From contig CAMUYR010000016.1 in assembly GCA_947164965.1 (NCBI GenBank), positions 1 through 64,000 of the forward strand: a DNA stretch of 64,000 nt, read 5' to 3'. The notes below the pieces were generated by a model. It saw nothing but the letters and a program-made list of their open reading frames with translations. It did no database searches and had not been told where the DNA came from. This document shows, piece by piece, positions 6,536-15,127 of this stretch (position 1 is its first letter; each line of letters begins with the position of its first letter). The DNA is from an uncultured Prevotella sp. GTDB taxonomy: Bacteria; Bacteroidota; Bacteroidia; Bacteroidales; Bacteroidaceae. Both the position numbers and the translations under genes were made by a program.

Positions 6536-7018
6536 ATGGAATTAAAAAAGTTTTTTAGCAAGGGTGAGAACCTTTTAGGAATGGGATTTCTGCTGCTTTT
6601 GGCAGTGTATATGGGTTGGCTGATGTATCGTGACGTCTGCAGAATGCAAGAGGCTACGACGCAGTATGATTATTATCAGAACCTGATTTATCTGATAGAG
6701 AACATTGCCAGAACGTATTTCTTCTGCATTTTCCTCTTGATGGTCTTTCTTACTTATATTAATAAGCAGTATTCGAAGTGGTGCATCAGAGTGTATTATC
6801 TGTTTGGTGTCTCGGCACTGTTGTTTTTCGGTTGGGCCAGCATCTTCAGCAAAAACGTCTTTAATCACATCGAGCCCCAGTTCGTCGAAAATTTCCCCAG
6901 AATGGTTCACACGTTGTATGTTGGGCCTTTGTACTGGATGATCATCGGCTACTTCTTTACCCCCAAGATTCTGAAGGATGCACGGAAGTTGCAGGAGGAG
7001 CAGGATTTAACGATTTAG
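6536..7018 (+). CDS. DUF2975 family membrane protein
   Basis: About 160 residues with four predicted membrane helices (roughly residues 14-31, 60-78, 88-107 and 132-148) and the family's C-terminal cytoplasmic motif LQEEQDLTI. DUF2975 proteins are almost always encoded directly before a small XRE regulator, as here; the pair is thought to be a membrane-linked regulatory module, but the signal is unknown. The ATG at 6536 is chosen because an earlier in-frame ATG lies between the -33 and -7 boxes. Confidence 0.8.
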   Translation: MELKKFFSKGENLLGMGFLLLLAVYMGWLMYRDVCRMQEATTQYDYYQNLIYLIENIARTYFFCIFLLMVFLTYINKQYSKWCIRVYYLFGVSALLFFGWASIFSKNVFNHIEPQFVENFPRMVHTLYVGPLYWMIIGYFFTPKILKDARKLQEEQDLTI

Positions 7019-7022
7019 GCTT

Positions 7023-7232
7023 ATGGGACAAATCATCGTAAACTTAGACGTGGAACTTGCTAAGCGCAAAATGTCGCTTAGCGAGTTGGCAGAGAAAGTA
7101 GGGCTGACGTTAGCAAACCTATCGATTCTGAAGACAGGCAAGGCCAAGGCCGTCCGATTTACCACACTCGAGGCCATCTGTCGCGAACTGGGTTGCCAGC
7201 CAGGAGATATTCTTGAATACAGAGACGAATAA
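7023..7232 (+). CDS. Small XRE-type regulator (YozG-like)
   Basis: A 69-residue helix-turn-helix protein: VNLDVELAKRKMSLSELAEK is followed by the recognition helix region TLANLSILKTGKAKAVRF and the closing CRELGCQPGDILEY. This is the compact Cro/C1-type form that accompanies DUF2975. It begins four bases after the membrane gene and presumably controls this operon through the TTCGATA palindromes around its promoter. That link is inferred, not shown. Confidence 0.9.
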   Translation: MGQIIVNLDVELAKRKMSLSELAEKVGLTLANLSILKTGKAKAVRFTTLEAICRELGCQPGDILEYRDE

Positions 7233-7252
7233 CAATTATTATCAGAACAAAT

Positions 7253-7594
7253 ATGAAAAAACTATTATCAACTTTGCTTATCCACGACCAAGCCGTATGC
7301 CCTCATTGTGACACGAAGATAGGGCTCGGGCAGATATCGGAGTATTTCATGAAAGGGACTGATCACACTATTCAATGCCCAAATTGTAATAGATTATTGC
7401 GTCCAAAACGGGAACCCATCAAATTCTATTATTGCGTATGTGCAGGGTTCATCAGTATCGTTGCCCCTTTCTGGCTATTCATCTGGTACATTGAAGATAA
7501 CTTTTGGAAAGCGATACTCCTGTCGATTGTTACAGCTATCATTTGTTTTATAATAATAGGTATACTAACCATCCGCAGGATAGAGTTTATGTAA
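7253..7594 (+). CDS. Zinc-ribbon membrane protein
   Basis: A 113-residue protein with two CxxC pairs, CPHC near residue 16 and CPNC near residue 43, forming a probable N-terminal zinc ribbon. Two hydrophobic helices follow (about residues 60-80 and 87-106) with a short basic tail. The layout fits the Bacteroidota and Firmicutes CXXC-20-CXXC type proteins of unknown function. It lies 20 bases after the XRE gene and is probably cotranscribed with it. Confidence 0.65.
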   Translation: MKKLLSTLLIHDQAVCPHCDTKIGLGQISEYFMKGTDHTIQCPNCNRLLRPKREPIKFYYCVCAGFISIVAPFWLFIWYIEDNFWKAILLSIVTAIICFIIIGILTIRRIEFM

Positions 7595-7670
7595 GAAAAT
7601 ATTTTTGCGTTTTGATTCTTTAACACTAAAATCTGTAATCATTCTATATTGCGCTTGTCTATTAAGTAGA

Positions 7671-8234
7671 ATGAGCAAGATAGTCGTAGACCATAATTCA
7701 GACAACGAAAGGCTTCGCATCGAGCGGATACTCGACGGAAAACGCGAAGAATTTGCCTGGTTCGTGAACAGATATTCACAACAGGTGATAGACTTCACGT
7801 CGCGGATGCTTCCTGATGCCGAGGATGCCAAAGAAACGGCACAGGATGCCTTTGTGAAGGCCTACCGTTCGCTGGACACATTCAATTTCCAATCATCGTT
7901 CTGCACATGGGTCTGCCGTATTGCCTATCGCGAGTCGCTGAACCGCCTGAACCGCCAGCAACCTCACTACGTGGACATTGTCAACCTGCCTGCCATTGAA
8001 GACGACGAAGAAGAGCTGTCGACAGGTCTCGAAGAGCGAATAGCGCTGATGGAAGAGGCTATTGACGACCTGCCGCCTGACGAACAGATGCTGTTGCACC
8101 TCTATTATTATGAAGACCAGTCGCTGCGAGACATCGCTTACATCATGGATGTGGAGCCCAATGCATTAGCCACCAGACTCCACAGAATACGGAAGAAACT
8201 ATTACGGATGATTAAACAGAAAGAAAATGAATAA
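7671..8234 (+). CDS. ECF-type RNA polymerase sigma factor
   Basis: A 187-residue sigma-70 family extracytoplasmic-function factor. Region 2 is visible in FAWFVNRYSQQVIDFTSRML, followed by the core-binding DAEDAKETAQDAFVKAYRSL. Region 4 is LPPDEQMLLHLYYYEDQSLR with a helix-turn-helix DIAYIMDVEPNALATRLHRI. The ATG at 7671 is the natural start. No housekeeping -7 box lies directly upstream, so the gene may be autoregulated from a different promoter. It overlaps the next gene by 8 bases; that gene has the layout of its anti-sigma factor. Confidence 0.93.
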   Translation: MSKIVVDHNSDNERLRIERILDGKREEFAWFVNRYSQQVIDFTSRMLPDAEDAKETAQDAFVKAYRSLDTFNFQSSFCTWVCRIAYRESLNRLNRQQPHYVDIVNLPAIEDDEEELSTGLEERIALMEEAIDDLPPDEQMLLHLYYYEDQSLRDIAYIMDVEPNALATRLHRIRKKLLRMIKQKENE

Positions 8235-8832
8235 ACTGACAGACAACGATATACGCGAGGCCCTAAAACGCAGGGTAGCACGTCGGACGAAGCCTGAAAT
8301 GCCGGCAGACTTCTGTGCTGACATCATGCAGGAGATTGCCCCCAAGCCTGTACGCAGAGCACGATATGCCTATATCGCAGCCCTTGCCGCAGCAGCCTGC
8401 ACAGCCTTTGCCGTGCTGATGGTTTGGCCAAAGGAGGATGGCCCTCAGTCCGACGGGAGTGAACTTGTAGTCCGTAAGGAGCAAACTTCCAGTCCGTCGC
8501 CTAAGACCGAGCAAGACACAATAAGTCGGATGCTGCCAGCAAGAGTTTCGGTGCATCAAGCGAAGAGAACAGGCAGACCATTAGTAGCACAGCAAACCAA
8601 ACCCGCTGCTTCATCTGCTGACAGCCTCGATTATTACATTAATAAAATAGAACACGAACTGGCCCAGGTGGACGACAGCCTCTATATTGAACGTATTCAT
8701 CGAGTGATGCATGCTGACGAGCGACTGCAGCGTATCGTCAACAACTACATCCTGAATGAGTTGCACAAAGATGTCAAGTCCAGCGAGGCAAACAATATTA
8801 ATAACGTAAAAAATGACGAAGATGAAGAATAG
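8227..8832 (+). CDS. Probable anti-sigma factor, single membrane helix
   Basis: A 201-residue protein: a cytoplasmic N-terminal domain of about 45 residues, one membrane helix (AYIAALAAAACTAFAVLMVW, residues ~47-66), a Ser/Pro/Thr-rich linker and a helical periplasmic end (DYYINKIEHELAQVDDSLYI). Position right after and overlapping the sigma gene, together with this topology, fits an anti-sigma factor holding the sigma factor at the inner membrane. No zinc-binding anti-sigma motif is seen. The last 11 bases overlap the following secreted-protein gene. Confidence 0.7.
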   Translation: MNKLTDNDIREALKRRVARRTKPEMPADFCADIMQEIAPKPVRRARYAYIAALAAAACTAFAVLMVWPKEDGPQSDGSELVVRKEQTSSPSPKTEQDTISRMLPARVSVHQAKRTGRPLVAQQTKPAASSADSLDYYINKIEHELAQVDDSLYIERIHRVMHADERLQRIVNNYILNELHKDVKSSEANNINNVKNDEDEE

Positions 8833-9721
8833 GAACTTTTTATTAGCAATAGGTCTGATATGGGCTATGTCAATAAATGCCCAGACAGGCGACGCAGCTC
8901 GTCGTGTCCACGAAGCGCTGCAGGCTTTCGTGTCTTCTGGCGAGTATAACGTCAGCCAAGGATGTGTCGTCAACAGCGACGCAGTTACTGGAAGTAAGAC
9001 TACGGTCTATGATTTTAGTCAAGTGTTTGGTGTTGAGGGCACTAACGATACCAGCATTCTGTTCCCTCACTTGAAGGAATTGGAACAGACCCTGCGCAGT
9101 GAGGCCGTTCATGCCAGGGAAGTTATGATTCACGATGCTAAGGAGGGCGCTCCCCTGGCATCGGGCGTACTTTGGCTCTTTGGCAATCCAAATGTCAGTG
9201 GGAAATATGTATTCGGCAACAAGCAGAACATCCGCCTGCTGTCCTTCGAAGAGCCTGACGGTTTCCGCTATGCCGTCATTTTAGTGTGGGAGCAGAAAAT
9301 CAAAACAGATCAACAGATCGGTAATATATGGATGATGAATGGCACCATCTATGAGATCTATGGAAAGAAACTCGACGACAGTCCTCTCTTTCAACCTTAT
9401 TCCGACACGCAGGCAATGACGGCAACGCTGAAATATAACACAGACCCATCTGCCCCACAGACCTACGAAGAACTGTTAGCAAAAGTGAAGCAAGCCTGCC
9501 AGATTTACCAGCGCGAGACATCGGGTGGCAAGACTGCTGCTGTCGTTGTACTCCACAAAATGTGTGAAAGCTATCCACACAAGCTGACTCAAGAGCAATA
9601 CAACACGCTTATCGGCATCCTCACGCCATTCACCGAGACTGCTGCAGGTCAAAAGCATAAGGAAATGTTCGGTATCACTTGTTACACGCTTTACAAAAAG
9701 AGTGAGCATTATAAGGAATAA
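8822..9721 (+). CDS. Secreted protein of unknown function in the sigma-factor operon
   Basis: About 299 residues with a clear signal peptide (MKNRNFLLAIGLIWAMSINA, cleavage near AQT). The mature part is soluble, mixed alpha/beta, and not recognised; the middle is strand-rich (GKYVFGNKQNIRLLSFEEPD) and the end helical. I take the ATG at 8822 because it gives the better signal peptide; 8813 is in frame too. As third gene after an ECF sigma and its anti-sigma, it may be the envelope component that the system senses or secretes. That is inference from position only. Confidence 0.65.
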   Translation: MKNRNFLLAIGLIWAMSINAQTGDAARRVHEALQAFVSSGEYNVSQGCVVNSDAVTGSKTTVYDFSQVFGVEGTNDTSILFPHLKELEQTLRSEAVHAREVMIHDAKEGAPLASGVLWLFGNPNVSGKYVFGNKQNIRLLSFEEPDGFRYAVILVWEQKIKTDQQIGNIWMMNGTIYEIYGKKLDDSPLFQPYSDTQAMTATLKYNTDPSAPQTYEELLAKVKQACQIYQRETSGGKTAAVVVLHKMCESYPHKLTQEQYNTLIGILTPFTETAAGQKHKEMFGITCYTLYKKSEHYKE

Positions 9722-9778
9722 TTTATCTCCCAAAACTTGCCGGTATCGGCAAAAATGAGTATCTTTGCAGCAGAAAAC

Positions 9779-10097
9779 ATGCTAAAACAACTTCATCTGA
9801 TGCTAAAAACGGGTACATCCGACAGTCGTAAGGACTGGTTTGCAGTGGGTGACTATAAGCGATTGCCCAATTCATCCTTTCCAAGATGGCAATGGCCGTG
9901 TGGGACGCCTGCTAATGTTCAAGGAGTGTCTGGCTAACGGCATTGTACCCTTCATCATCACTGACGATCTCAAGATGTTCTATTACAGAGGGTTGCGCGA
10001 GTGGGGACACATCAACGGTTTCCTGACGGACACCTGTCTCACCGCCCAAGACCAATACAAGGCTTTACTCGACTATTTCAAAATTACGTATAAATAA
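9779..10097 (+). pseudogene. Fic family protein remnant with internal deletion and frame change
   Basis: Two pieces of one Fic protein lie in different frames. The first (MLKQLHLMLKTGTSDSRKDW, then FAVGDYKRLPN) is the region before the Fic core. At about 9870 the frame shifts and the sequence resumes at the catalytic motif HPFQDGNGRVGR, continuing to the normal C-terminus (MFYYRGLREW...LLDYF). The roughly 40-60 residues that normally separate KRLPN from the HPF motif are missing, as is most of the N-terminal domain. Fic enzymes transfer AMP to target proteins; this copy cannot make a whole enzyme. A TATCTTTG promoter box at 9760-9767 still precedes it. Confidence 0.8.
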
Positions 10098-10108
10098 ACG
10101 GCAAAATA

Positions 10109-10140
10109 TTTGGTTGTTTGGATAATAATTCGTATATTTG
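10109..10140 (+). promoter_or_regulatory. Promoter of hipBA
   Basis: TTTG (10109-10112) and TATATTTG (10133-10140) separated by 20 bases form a complete Bacteroidota promoter in front of hipB. Confidence 0.8.
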
Positions 10141-10199
10141 CACATAATATTTGATGCATAAAACAAGAAAACAAAAATTTACGCACAATATATGATGCA
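10140..10199. promoter_or_regulatory. Direct-repeat operator candidates of hipBA
   Basis: GCACATAATATTTGATGCA (10140-10158) recurs as GCACAATATATGATGCA (10183-10199), two bases shorter. Each copy has TGCA-like ends. One covers the transcription start and the other the hipB start codon, where HipB could repress its own operon. Confidence 0.5.
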
Positions 10200-10506
10200 G
10201 AATAGATATGTATTTGATCCTTATCCGCTACAGGTGACGATGCAGCGGTTGGCAGAGAACCTGAAGGCTCGGCGGTTGGAGAAGAAGATATCAACAAAGA
10301 GTCTGTCGGAGATGAGCGGTGTTCCTGCTTCCAGTATCCAGCGTTTTGAGCTAAAACACTCCATATCTTTGGAGTCGTACGTTAAACTGGCAAAAGCTTT
10401 GGGATACTCCGAAGACATTATGCAATTGCTTTCCGAGCCAAAATACGATACGATGGAAGAGTTGCTGGAAATCCATAAAAACAAAACAAGAAAGCGAGGC
10501 ATATGA
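10192..10506 (+). CDS. hipB: HipB-type antitoxin and repressor
   Basis: A 104-residue XRE protein. The helix-turn-helix runs through ENLKARRLEKKISTKSLSEM, with recognition helix PASSIQRFELKHSISLESYV. Such HipB proteins neutralise the HipA kinase and repress the operon. The start may be either of two adjacent ATG codons (10192 or 10195), both inside a putative operator. The stop overlaps the start of hipA by 4 bases, the usual coupling of toxin and antitoxin. Confidence 0.88.
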   Translation: MMQNRYVFDPYPLQVTMQRLAENLKARRLEKKISTKSLSEMSGVPASSIQRFELKHSISLESYVKLAKALGYSEDIMQLLSEPKYDTMEELLEIHKNKTRKRGI

Positions 10507-11588
10507 TAGACATACAGGCTGTTAACGTGATTTATCATGGACGTAAAGTTGGAACTCTTTCCGTTGCCACCAAGGAGGCCTGCCAGTTTGAATACGATAA
10601 AGACTGGTTGGTCAATGGTTTCTCTATTTCTCCGTTGAAACTACCATTGAAGTCAGGCATTATGACTGCCGACTATTCCCCATTCAACGGCAACTTTGGC
10701 GTGTTCGAGGATAGTTTGCCCGGTGGCTATGGCGAATATCTGTTGCGGAAAGTGCTCAGCAAGACGGGCGTAAACTACGGGGCTTTAACACCTGTTCAAC
10801 GATTGAGTCTTGTGGGCAGTTCAGGCATGGGGGCATTGTGCTATGAACCAGAGACTAAGATGCCCCAAATACAATGGGAGGGCTCGTTCGACGAGATGCA
10901 GCGGATGGCGCTTGAAGTACTGTCTGAGAAGTCAGACGATAACGTGGATGTGCTCTTCTATCGAAGTGGTAATTCTGGTGGTGTCCGCCCTAAATGTATC
11001 TTTACAGACGCTGATGGCCATTGGCTCGTCAAGTTCCGTCATACCTACGACCCTAAGAATATCGGAGAAACAGAGTATCGGTATAATCAGGTGGCCCGTC
11101 AGTGTGGCATCGTCGTTCCTGACTTCAAGTTAATAGATGGTAAGTACTTCGCGTCTAAACGTTTCGATATCGAGAATGGCAAGCGCCTGCATGTAGTGAC
11201 AGCTAGCGGACTTCTTAATGAGCCAATTACCCCACCAAAGATGGATTACCATAGTTTATTGCAACTGACGGGCTATCTGACACAGTCGCCCAAAGAAGTA
11301 GAACAGCAGTTCCGCCGTATGGCTTTTAACGTATATGCCCACAACTATGACGACCATGCCCGTAACTTCAGTTTCATCTGTCATGATGGACAATGGACGC
11401 TAGCACCAGCCTATGATTTGACTAATGATGACACTTTAGGCGAACATGCTTCAACCGTAAATTTTAATGGGCTTCCTACAGATGAAGACATGATTACCGT
11501 TGGCACCAATATCCGTATCACCCGTACTCGCTGTCTGGAAATCATAGAGGAAGTGAGAGAAGTAACGAAGGAGCTGAACCATATTTAA
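10503..11588 (+). CDS. hipA: HipA family serine/threonine kinase toxin
   Basis: A full-length 361-residue HipA-type kinase. The N-terminal HipA_N domain holds FNGNFGVFEDSLPGGYGEYL, the glycine-rich loop is SSGMGAL and a second glycine-rich segment SGNSGGVRPK lies near 155-164, followed by WLVKFR with the ATP-binding Lys. The catalytic loop NYDDHARN gives Asp283 and Asn288, and the metal-binding Asp is in AYDLT (305). All key residues are present, so it is probably active. Known HipA kinases phosphorylate aminoacyl-tRNA synthetases and cause growth arrest; the target here is unknown. Its stop lies 11 bases from the converging MFS gene. Confidence 0.92.
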   Translation: MIDIQAVNVIYHGRKVGTLSVATKEACQFEYDKDWLVNGFSISPLKLPLKSGIMTADYSPFNGNFGVFEDSLPGGYGEYLLRKVLSKTGVNYGALTPVQRLSLVGSSGMGALCYEPETKMPQIQWEGSFDEMQRMALEVLSEKSDDNVDVLFYRSGNSGGVRPKCIFTDADGHWLVKFRHTYDPKNIGETEYRYNQVARQCGIVVPDFKLIDGKYFASKRFDIENGKRLHVVTASGLLNEPITPPKMDYHSLLQLTGYLTQSPKEVEQQFRRMAFNVYAHNYDDHARNFSFICHDGQWTLAPAYDLTNDDTLGEHASTVNFNGLPTDEDMITVGTNIRITRTRCLEIIEEVREVTKELNHI

Positions 11589-11599
11589 ATAAAACAACT

Positions 11600-12787
11600 C
11601 TATTGCTCTTGGTTCACAATGGCCTGGACTCGTTTGAAGAACTGTTGGGAGCGCAGGAAATAGAGCAGTACACCGGTCAGGTTGACACCAGCGACTGTCC
11701 AGAAGGCGGCTGAATAGCCAAAAAGCTCGGCGATGACGCCGCCGATAAGGATGCCTATGCCCATGCCGATGTCCCAAGAGATGAGGATGGTGGAATTGGC
11801 CGTACCGCGTTCGTTATGGTGGGCCATCGAGATCATCATGTTCTGGAAAGCTGGCCACAGGTGACCATTGCCCAATCCGATGAGAATGGCGGAACCATAG
11901 TAGCCGATGGTGTTGGGACTGGCGATAAACAGGGTGTAGCCGACGAGCGAGATGACCATGCCTTCGGCTGCGTTGTGCGTCAGGAGGCCTTTGCGCAGCG
12001 CTTTGCCTCCCTGTAATCTTGATAGGATAAGACCTACAGAACATAGCATAAACCACGTGCCTGTGCCTCCTGTAATGCCCATGACCTGTTTACCGTAGAT
12101 GGCCAGATAATTACTGATCACACCAAAGCAGAAACCGAAGAACACCATGTTGACGCCTATCAGCCAGCCACGCTTCAGGAAGAAGCGGTCGAGCGACAAT
12201 TTGCGAGGTCGGACGTCAGCCGGTTGATGTTTGAGCTTGACCGTGGAGTCGACAATCAGTCCGAAGGTGGCAACCAAAAGTGCAAGCCAGAACAACAATT
12301 GGAAATTGTGGGTTTGTGAATAGACGAAGATGGCAAAGGTTGGCGCGATGGCCATTGCCAGATTGTTGCTGAGACCATAGTATCCGATGCCTTCGTTGCG
12401 TCGGGATGACGGCAGCACGTCGATGGCGACAGTGGCATTGGCAGTGGTGACGGTTCCAAAGGGCCCTCCGTGCAACGTGCGAACGATGGTGAAGAGCAAG
12501 AGGGTGGAGGCTGCCAGATAGCCGGCAAAGAAGATGGCAAACGCCATGAAGCTGACCATCAGCACCGTCTTGCGTGGAAAGGAGTCGACAATATAGCCAC
12601 TGAATGGGCGGAACAGCAGGGCGGTAATGGTATAGCCCGAGAGCACCAGTCCGATGACATCCTTCGTGGCCCCAAAGGTCTCGTAGAGATAGAGCGGGAG
12701 TAGGGGCGTCAGCAGATAGAAGGCAGAAAATAGCGAGAAGTTCGCTATCATCACCTTGATATAGTTGCTATTCCAAAGGCGTTCCAT
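11600..12787 (-). CDS. MFS transporter
   Basis: A 395-residue major facilitator with 12 predicted membrane helices. The loop between helices 2 and 3 reads GYIVDSFPRKTVL, the family's A-motif in degenerate form, and the centre has the usual cytoplasmic loop. The substrate cannot be told. The start ATG overlaps the hisC stop (TGATG), so it is translationally coupled to the histidine operon. That is suggestive of histidine or precursor transport, but it is only positional evidence. Confidence 0.85.
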   Translation of the reverse strand: MERLWNSNYIKVMIANFSLFSAFYLLTPLLPLYLYETFGATKDVIGLVLSGYTITALLFRPFSGYIVDSFPRKTVLMVSFMAFAIFFAGYLAASTLLLFTIVRTLHGGPFGTVTTANATVAIDVLPSSRRNEGIGYYGLSNNLAMAIAPTFAIFVYSQTHNFQLLFWLALLVATFGLIVDSTVKLKHQPADVRPRKLSLDRFFLKRGWLIGVNMVFFGFCFGVISNYLAIYGKQVMGITGGTGTWFMLCSVGLILSRLQGGKALRKGLLTHNAAEGMVISLVGYTLFIASPNTIGYYGSAILIGLGNGHLWPAFQNMMISMAHHNERGTANSTILISWDIGMGIGILIGGVIAELFGYSAAFWTVAGVNLTGVLLYFLRSQQFFKRVQAIVNQEQ

Positions 12788-13821
12788 CAATATTGGCGCA
12801 GGGCGGAGAGTAGCTCGTTGTTTTCAGAACGGGTGCCGATGGTGATGCGCAGACAGTTCTGACACAGTTGTACCTTGTGACGATTGCGTACGATGATGCC
12901 CTTGTCGACCAGGTAGTTGTAGATGGCTACGGCATCGGTCATCTTGGCCAGGAAGAAGTTGGCATCGGTCTTGTAGACCTGCTCGCAGGTGGGCAACTCC
13001 AAGAACGACTGCATGAGTCGTGAGCGCTCTGACAACAGGATTTTCACCCACTTGTCGACCTCGTAGGGATCTTTCAGCATCTCCAATGCCTGTTGCTGAG
13101 TCAGTTGGTTGACGTTATACGGGTATTTCACCTTATTATATATCGCAATGATTTCCTTCGACGCAAAAGCCATGCCCAGGCGGATGGCTGCAGAGCCCCA
13201 TGCCTTCGACATCGTCTGGAGGATGATGAGGTTAGGATGGCTGGGCAGCTCTTGGCGCAGCGACTTCTGTTGCGAGAAGTCGATATAGGCCTCGTCGACA
13301 ATGACGATACCCTCGAAACTCTCAATCACTTTCATCATCTCGTCGCGATTGAGCGAATTGCCCGTGGGGTTGTTAGGCGAGCACATCCAGATAATCTTCG
13401 TGTTTGCATCACACGCTTCAAGCAGCTTGTCTGCCTGAAAGTCGAAGTTATCATCGAGCATGACCGAGCGACACTCCACGTCGTTGATATCGGCACATAC
13501 CTGATACATGCCGTAAGAGGGGTCCAGGGCCACGACATTGTCACGACCAGGGTTGCAGAAGACGCGATAAGCCAAATCGATAGCCTCGTCGCTACCGTTG
13601 CCCAAGAAGATATTCTCCTCAGGGACTCCCTTCACTTTCCGCAACGCACTCTTCAACTCACGCTGCAAAGGGTCTGGATAGCGGTTGTATGGCTCGTTAT
13701 ACGGATTCTCGTTGGCATCCAGAAAGACGTGAGCCTCCTTACCGGAATACTCGTCGCGGGCACTGCTGTAAGGTGCCAAGCTCCAGATATTTTTCCTTAC
13801 CAGTTTCTCTAAGCTAATCAT
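12787..13821 (-). CDS. hisC: Histidinol-phosphate aminotransferase
   Basis: A PLP-dependent fold-I aminotransferase that converts imidazole-acetol phosphate to histidinol phosphate. Visible features are [18 protein letters not shown] near the N-terminus, [11 protein letters not shown], the CSPNNPTGN loop, the VDEAYIDF strand with the PLP-contacting Asp and Tyr, and the PLP Lys in [14 protein letters not shown]. The length (~344) is normal. The ATG at 13821 directly follows a 7-bp repeat array separating it from hisD. Confidence 0.95.
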   Translation of the reverse strand: MISLEKLVRKNIWSLAPYSSARDEYSGKEAHVFLDANENPYNEPYNRYPDPLQRELKSALRKVKGVPEENIFLGNGSDEAIDLAYRVFCNPGRDNVVALDPSYGMYQVCADINDVECRSVMLDDNFDFQADKLLEACDANTKIIWMCSPNNPTGNSLNRDEMMKVIESFEGIVIVDEAYIDFSQQKSLRQELPSHPNLIILQTMSKAWGSAAIRLGMAFASKEIIAIYNKVKYPYNVNQLTQQQALEMLKDPYEVDKWVKILLSERSRLMQSFLELPTCEQVYKTDANFFLAKMTDAVAIYNYLVDKGIIVRNRHKVQLCQNCLRITIGTRSENNELLSALRQY

Positions 13822-13826
13822 AATTC

Positions 13827-13854
13827 TCAATTGTCAATTGTCAATTCTCAATTG
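13827..13854. repeat. Four tandem 7-bp repeats at the hisD-hisC junction
   Basis: TCAATTG, TCAATTG, TCAATTC, TCAATTG in register. The array overlaps the hisD stop codon and ends a few bases before the hisC start. Confidence 0.85.
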
Positions 13855-15127
13855 AACGTATTCTTACGCTCATTGCGTTTTTATGAGCATCCAACTGCTC
13901 GGCTTCAGCCATCAGTTCTACGGCGCGGCCTATATGGCGGATGCCTTCTGCCGTCAGATGCTGGAAGGTGATCTTGCGGCAGTAGGAGTCGAGATTGACA
14001 CCATTATAAGCAGTGGCATAGCCATGTGTAGGCAGTGTATGGTTGGTACCGCTGGCATAGTCGCCGGCACTCTCGCAAGCGTATGGACCCAGGAACACAC
14101 TACCGGCATTGACTACACGCTCTGCCAGCTGTTCGTAGTCTTTCACCTGAAGAATCAGATGCTCAGGGGCATAGAGGTTGGAGAGTGCAAGCATCTCGTC
14201 AGCATTGTCGACGAGGACGTAGCAGCTGTTGTCGAGGGCCTTGGCGGCCATCTCCTTACGTGGGAGAAGGGCCAACTGGCGGTCAACCTCAGACTGTACT
14301 TCGTGGAGCTTCTGTTCGCTGGTGGTGATAAAGAGCACCTGCGAATCGATGCCGTGTTCAGCTTGCGACAGCAGGTCGGCAGCCACAAATTCAGCATTGG
14401 CAGTCTCGTCAGCCAATACGCAGACTTCACTGGGACCGGCAGGCATATCGATAGCCACCTCGTCGAGCGAAACATGTTGCTTGGCAGCCATCACATATTG
14501 GTTGCCGGGACCGAATATCTTGTAGACCTTGGGTACGCTCTCCGTACCGTAAGCCATTGCGCCGATGGCTTGTACACCACCGATCTTGAAAATCTTGCTG
14601 ACACCGGCAATTCGCGCTGCTACAAGGATGGCAGGATTGACCTTGCCTTCCTGGTTGGGAGGTGTGCAGAGCACGATTTCCTTGCATCCCGCAATCTTGG
14701 CAGGCGTTGCCAACATCAGGACGGTAGAGAAGAGTGGGGCGGTGCCTCCGGGAATATATAAACCCACACGTTCGATGGCCACACTCTTCTGCCAGCAGGT
14801 AACACCCTCCTGGGTTTTCACCTTCTGACCCACGAAACGCTGTGAGATGTGGAATACCTTGATGTTGTGATGAGCAAGGATAATGGCGTCGCGTAACTCG
14901 TTGGAAACCAGCTTTTCAGCCTCATCCATTTCAGCTTCACTGACAGCAAGATTGGTAAGGTTGGCCTTGTCGAATTTCAGTTCATATTCGCGCACAGCCT
15001 CGTCGCCACGCTGACGAATATCGTTCAGCACGGTGCTTACCGTCTCGTTCAGTTTCGTGAGGTCGAGACGCGGACGAGCCACAATCTCTGCCCATTGTTC
15101 TCTTGCGGGATATTTGTATATCTTCAT
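13841..15127 (-). CDS. hisD: Histidinol dehydrogenase
   Basis: The last enzyme of histidine synthesis, oxidising histidinol to histidine with two NAD and a zinc ion. Family markers seen are GLYIPGGTAPLFSTVLMLA, the FGPGNQYVMAAKQ motif, DMPAGPSEVCVLAD and LLSQAEHGIDSQV. The C-terminal SAGDYASGTNHTLPTHGYA holds the catalytic His and zinc ligands. The 428-residue length is standard. Its start overlaps the hisG stop (ATGA). Confidence 0.97.
   Translation of the reverse strand: MKIYKYPAREQWAEIVARPRLDLTKLNETVSTVLNDIRQRGDEAVREYELKFDKANLTNLAVSEAEMDEAEKLVSNELRDAIILAHHNIKVFHISQRFVGQKVKTQEGVTCWQKSVAIERVGLYIPGGTAPLFSTVLMLATPAKIAGCKEIVLCTPPNQEGKVNPAILVAARIAGVSKIFKIGGVQAIGAMAYGTESVPKVYKIFGPGNQYVMAAKQHVSLDEVAIDMPAGPSEVCVLADETANAEFVAADLLSQAEHGIDSQVLFITTSEQKLHEVQSEVDRQLALLPRKEMAAKALDNSCYVLVDNADEMLALSNLYAPEHLILQVKDYEQLAERVVNAGSVFLGPYACESAGDYASGTNHTLPTHGYATAYNGVNLDSYCRKITFQHLTAEGIRHIGRAVELMAEAEQLDAHKNAMSVRIRSIEN

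Noticed and set aside
9737..9937. A separate small gene at the start of the fic remnant
   Set aside because: Its sequence matches the interior of Fic proteins and loses similarity after KRLPN, so it is half of a broken gene.
13093..13812. A 239-residue open frame opposite hisC
   Set aside because: An antisense shadow of hisC; composition follows the codon structure of the real gene.
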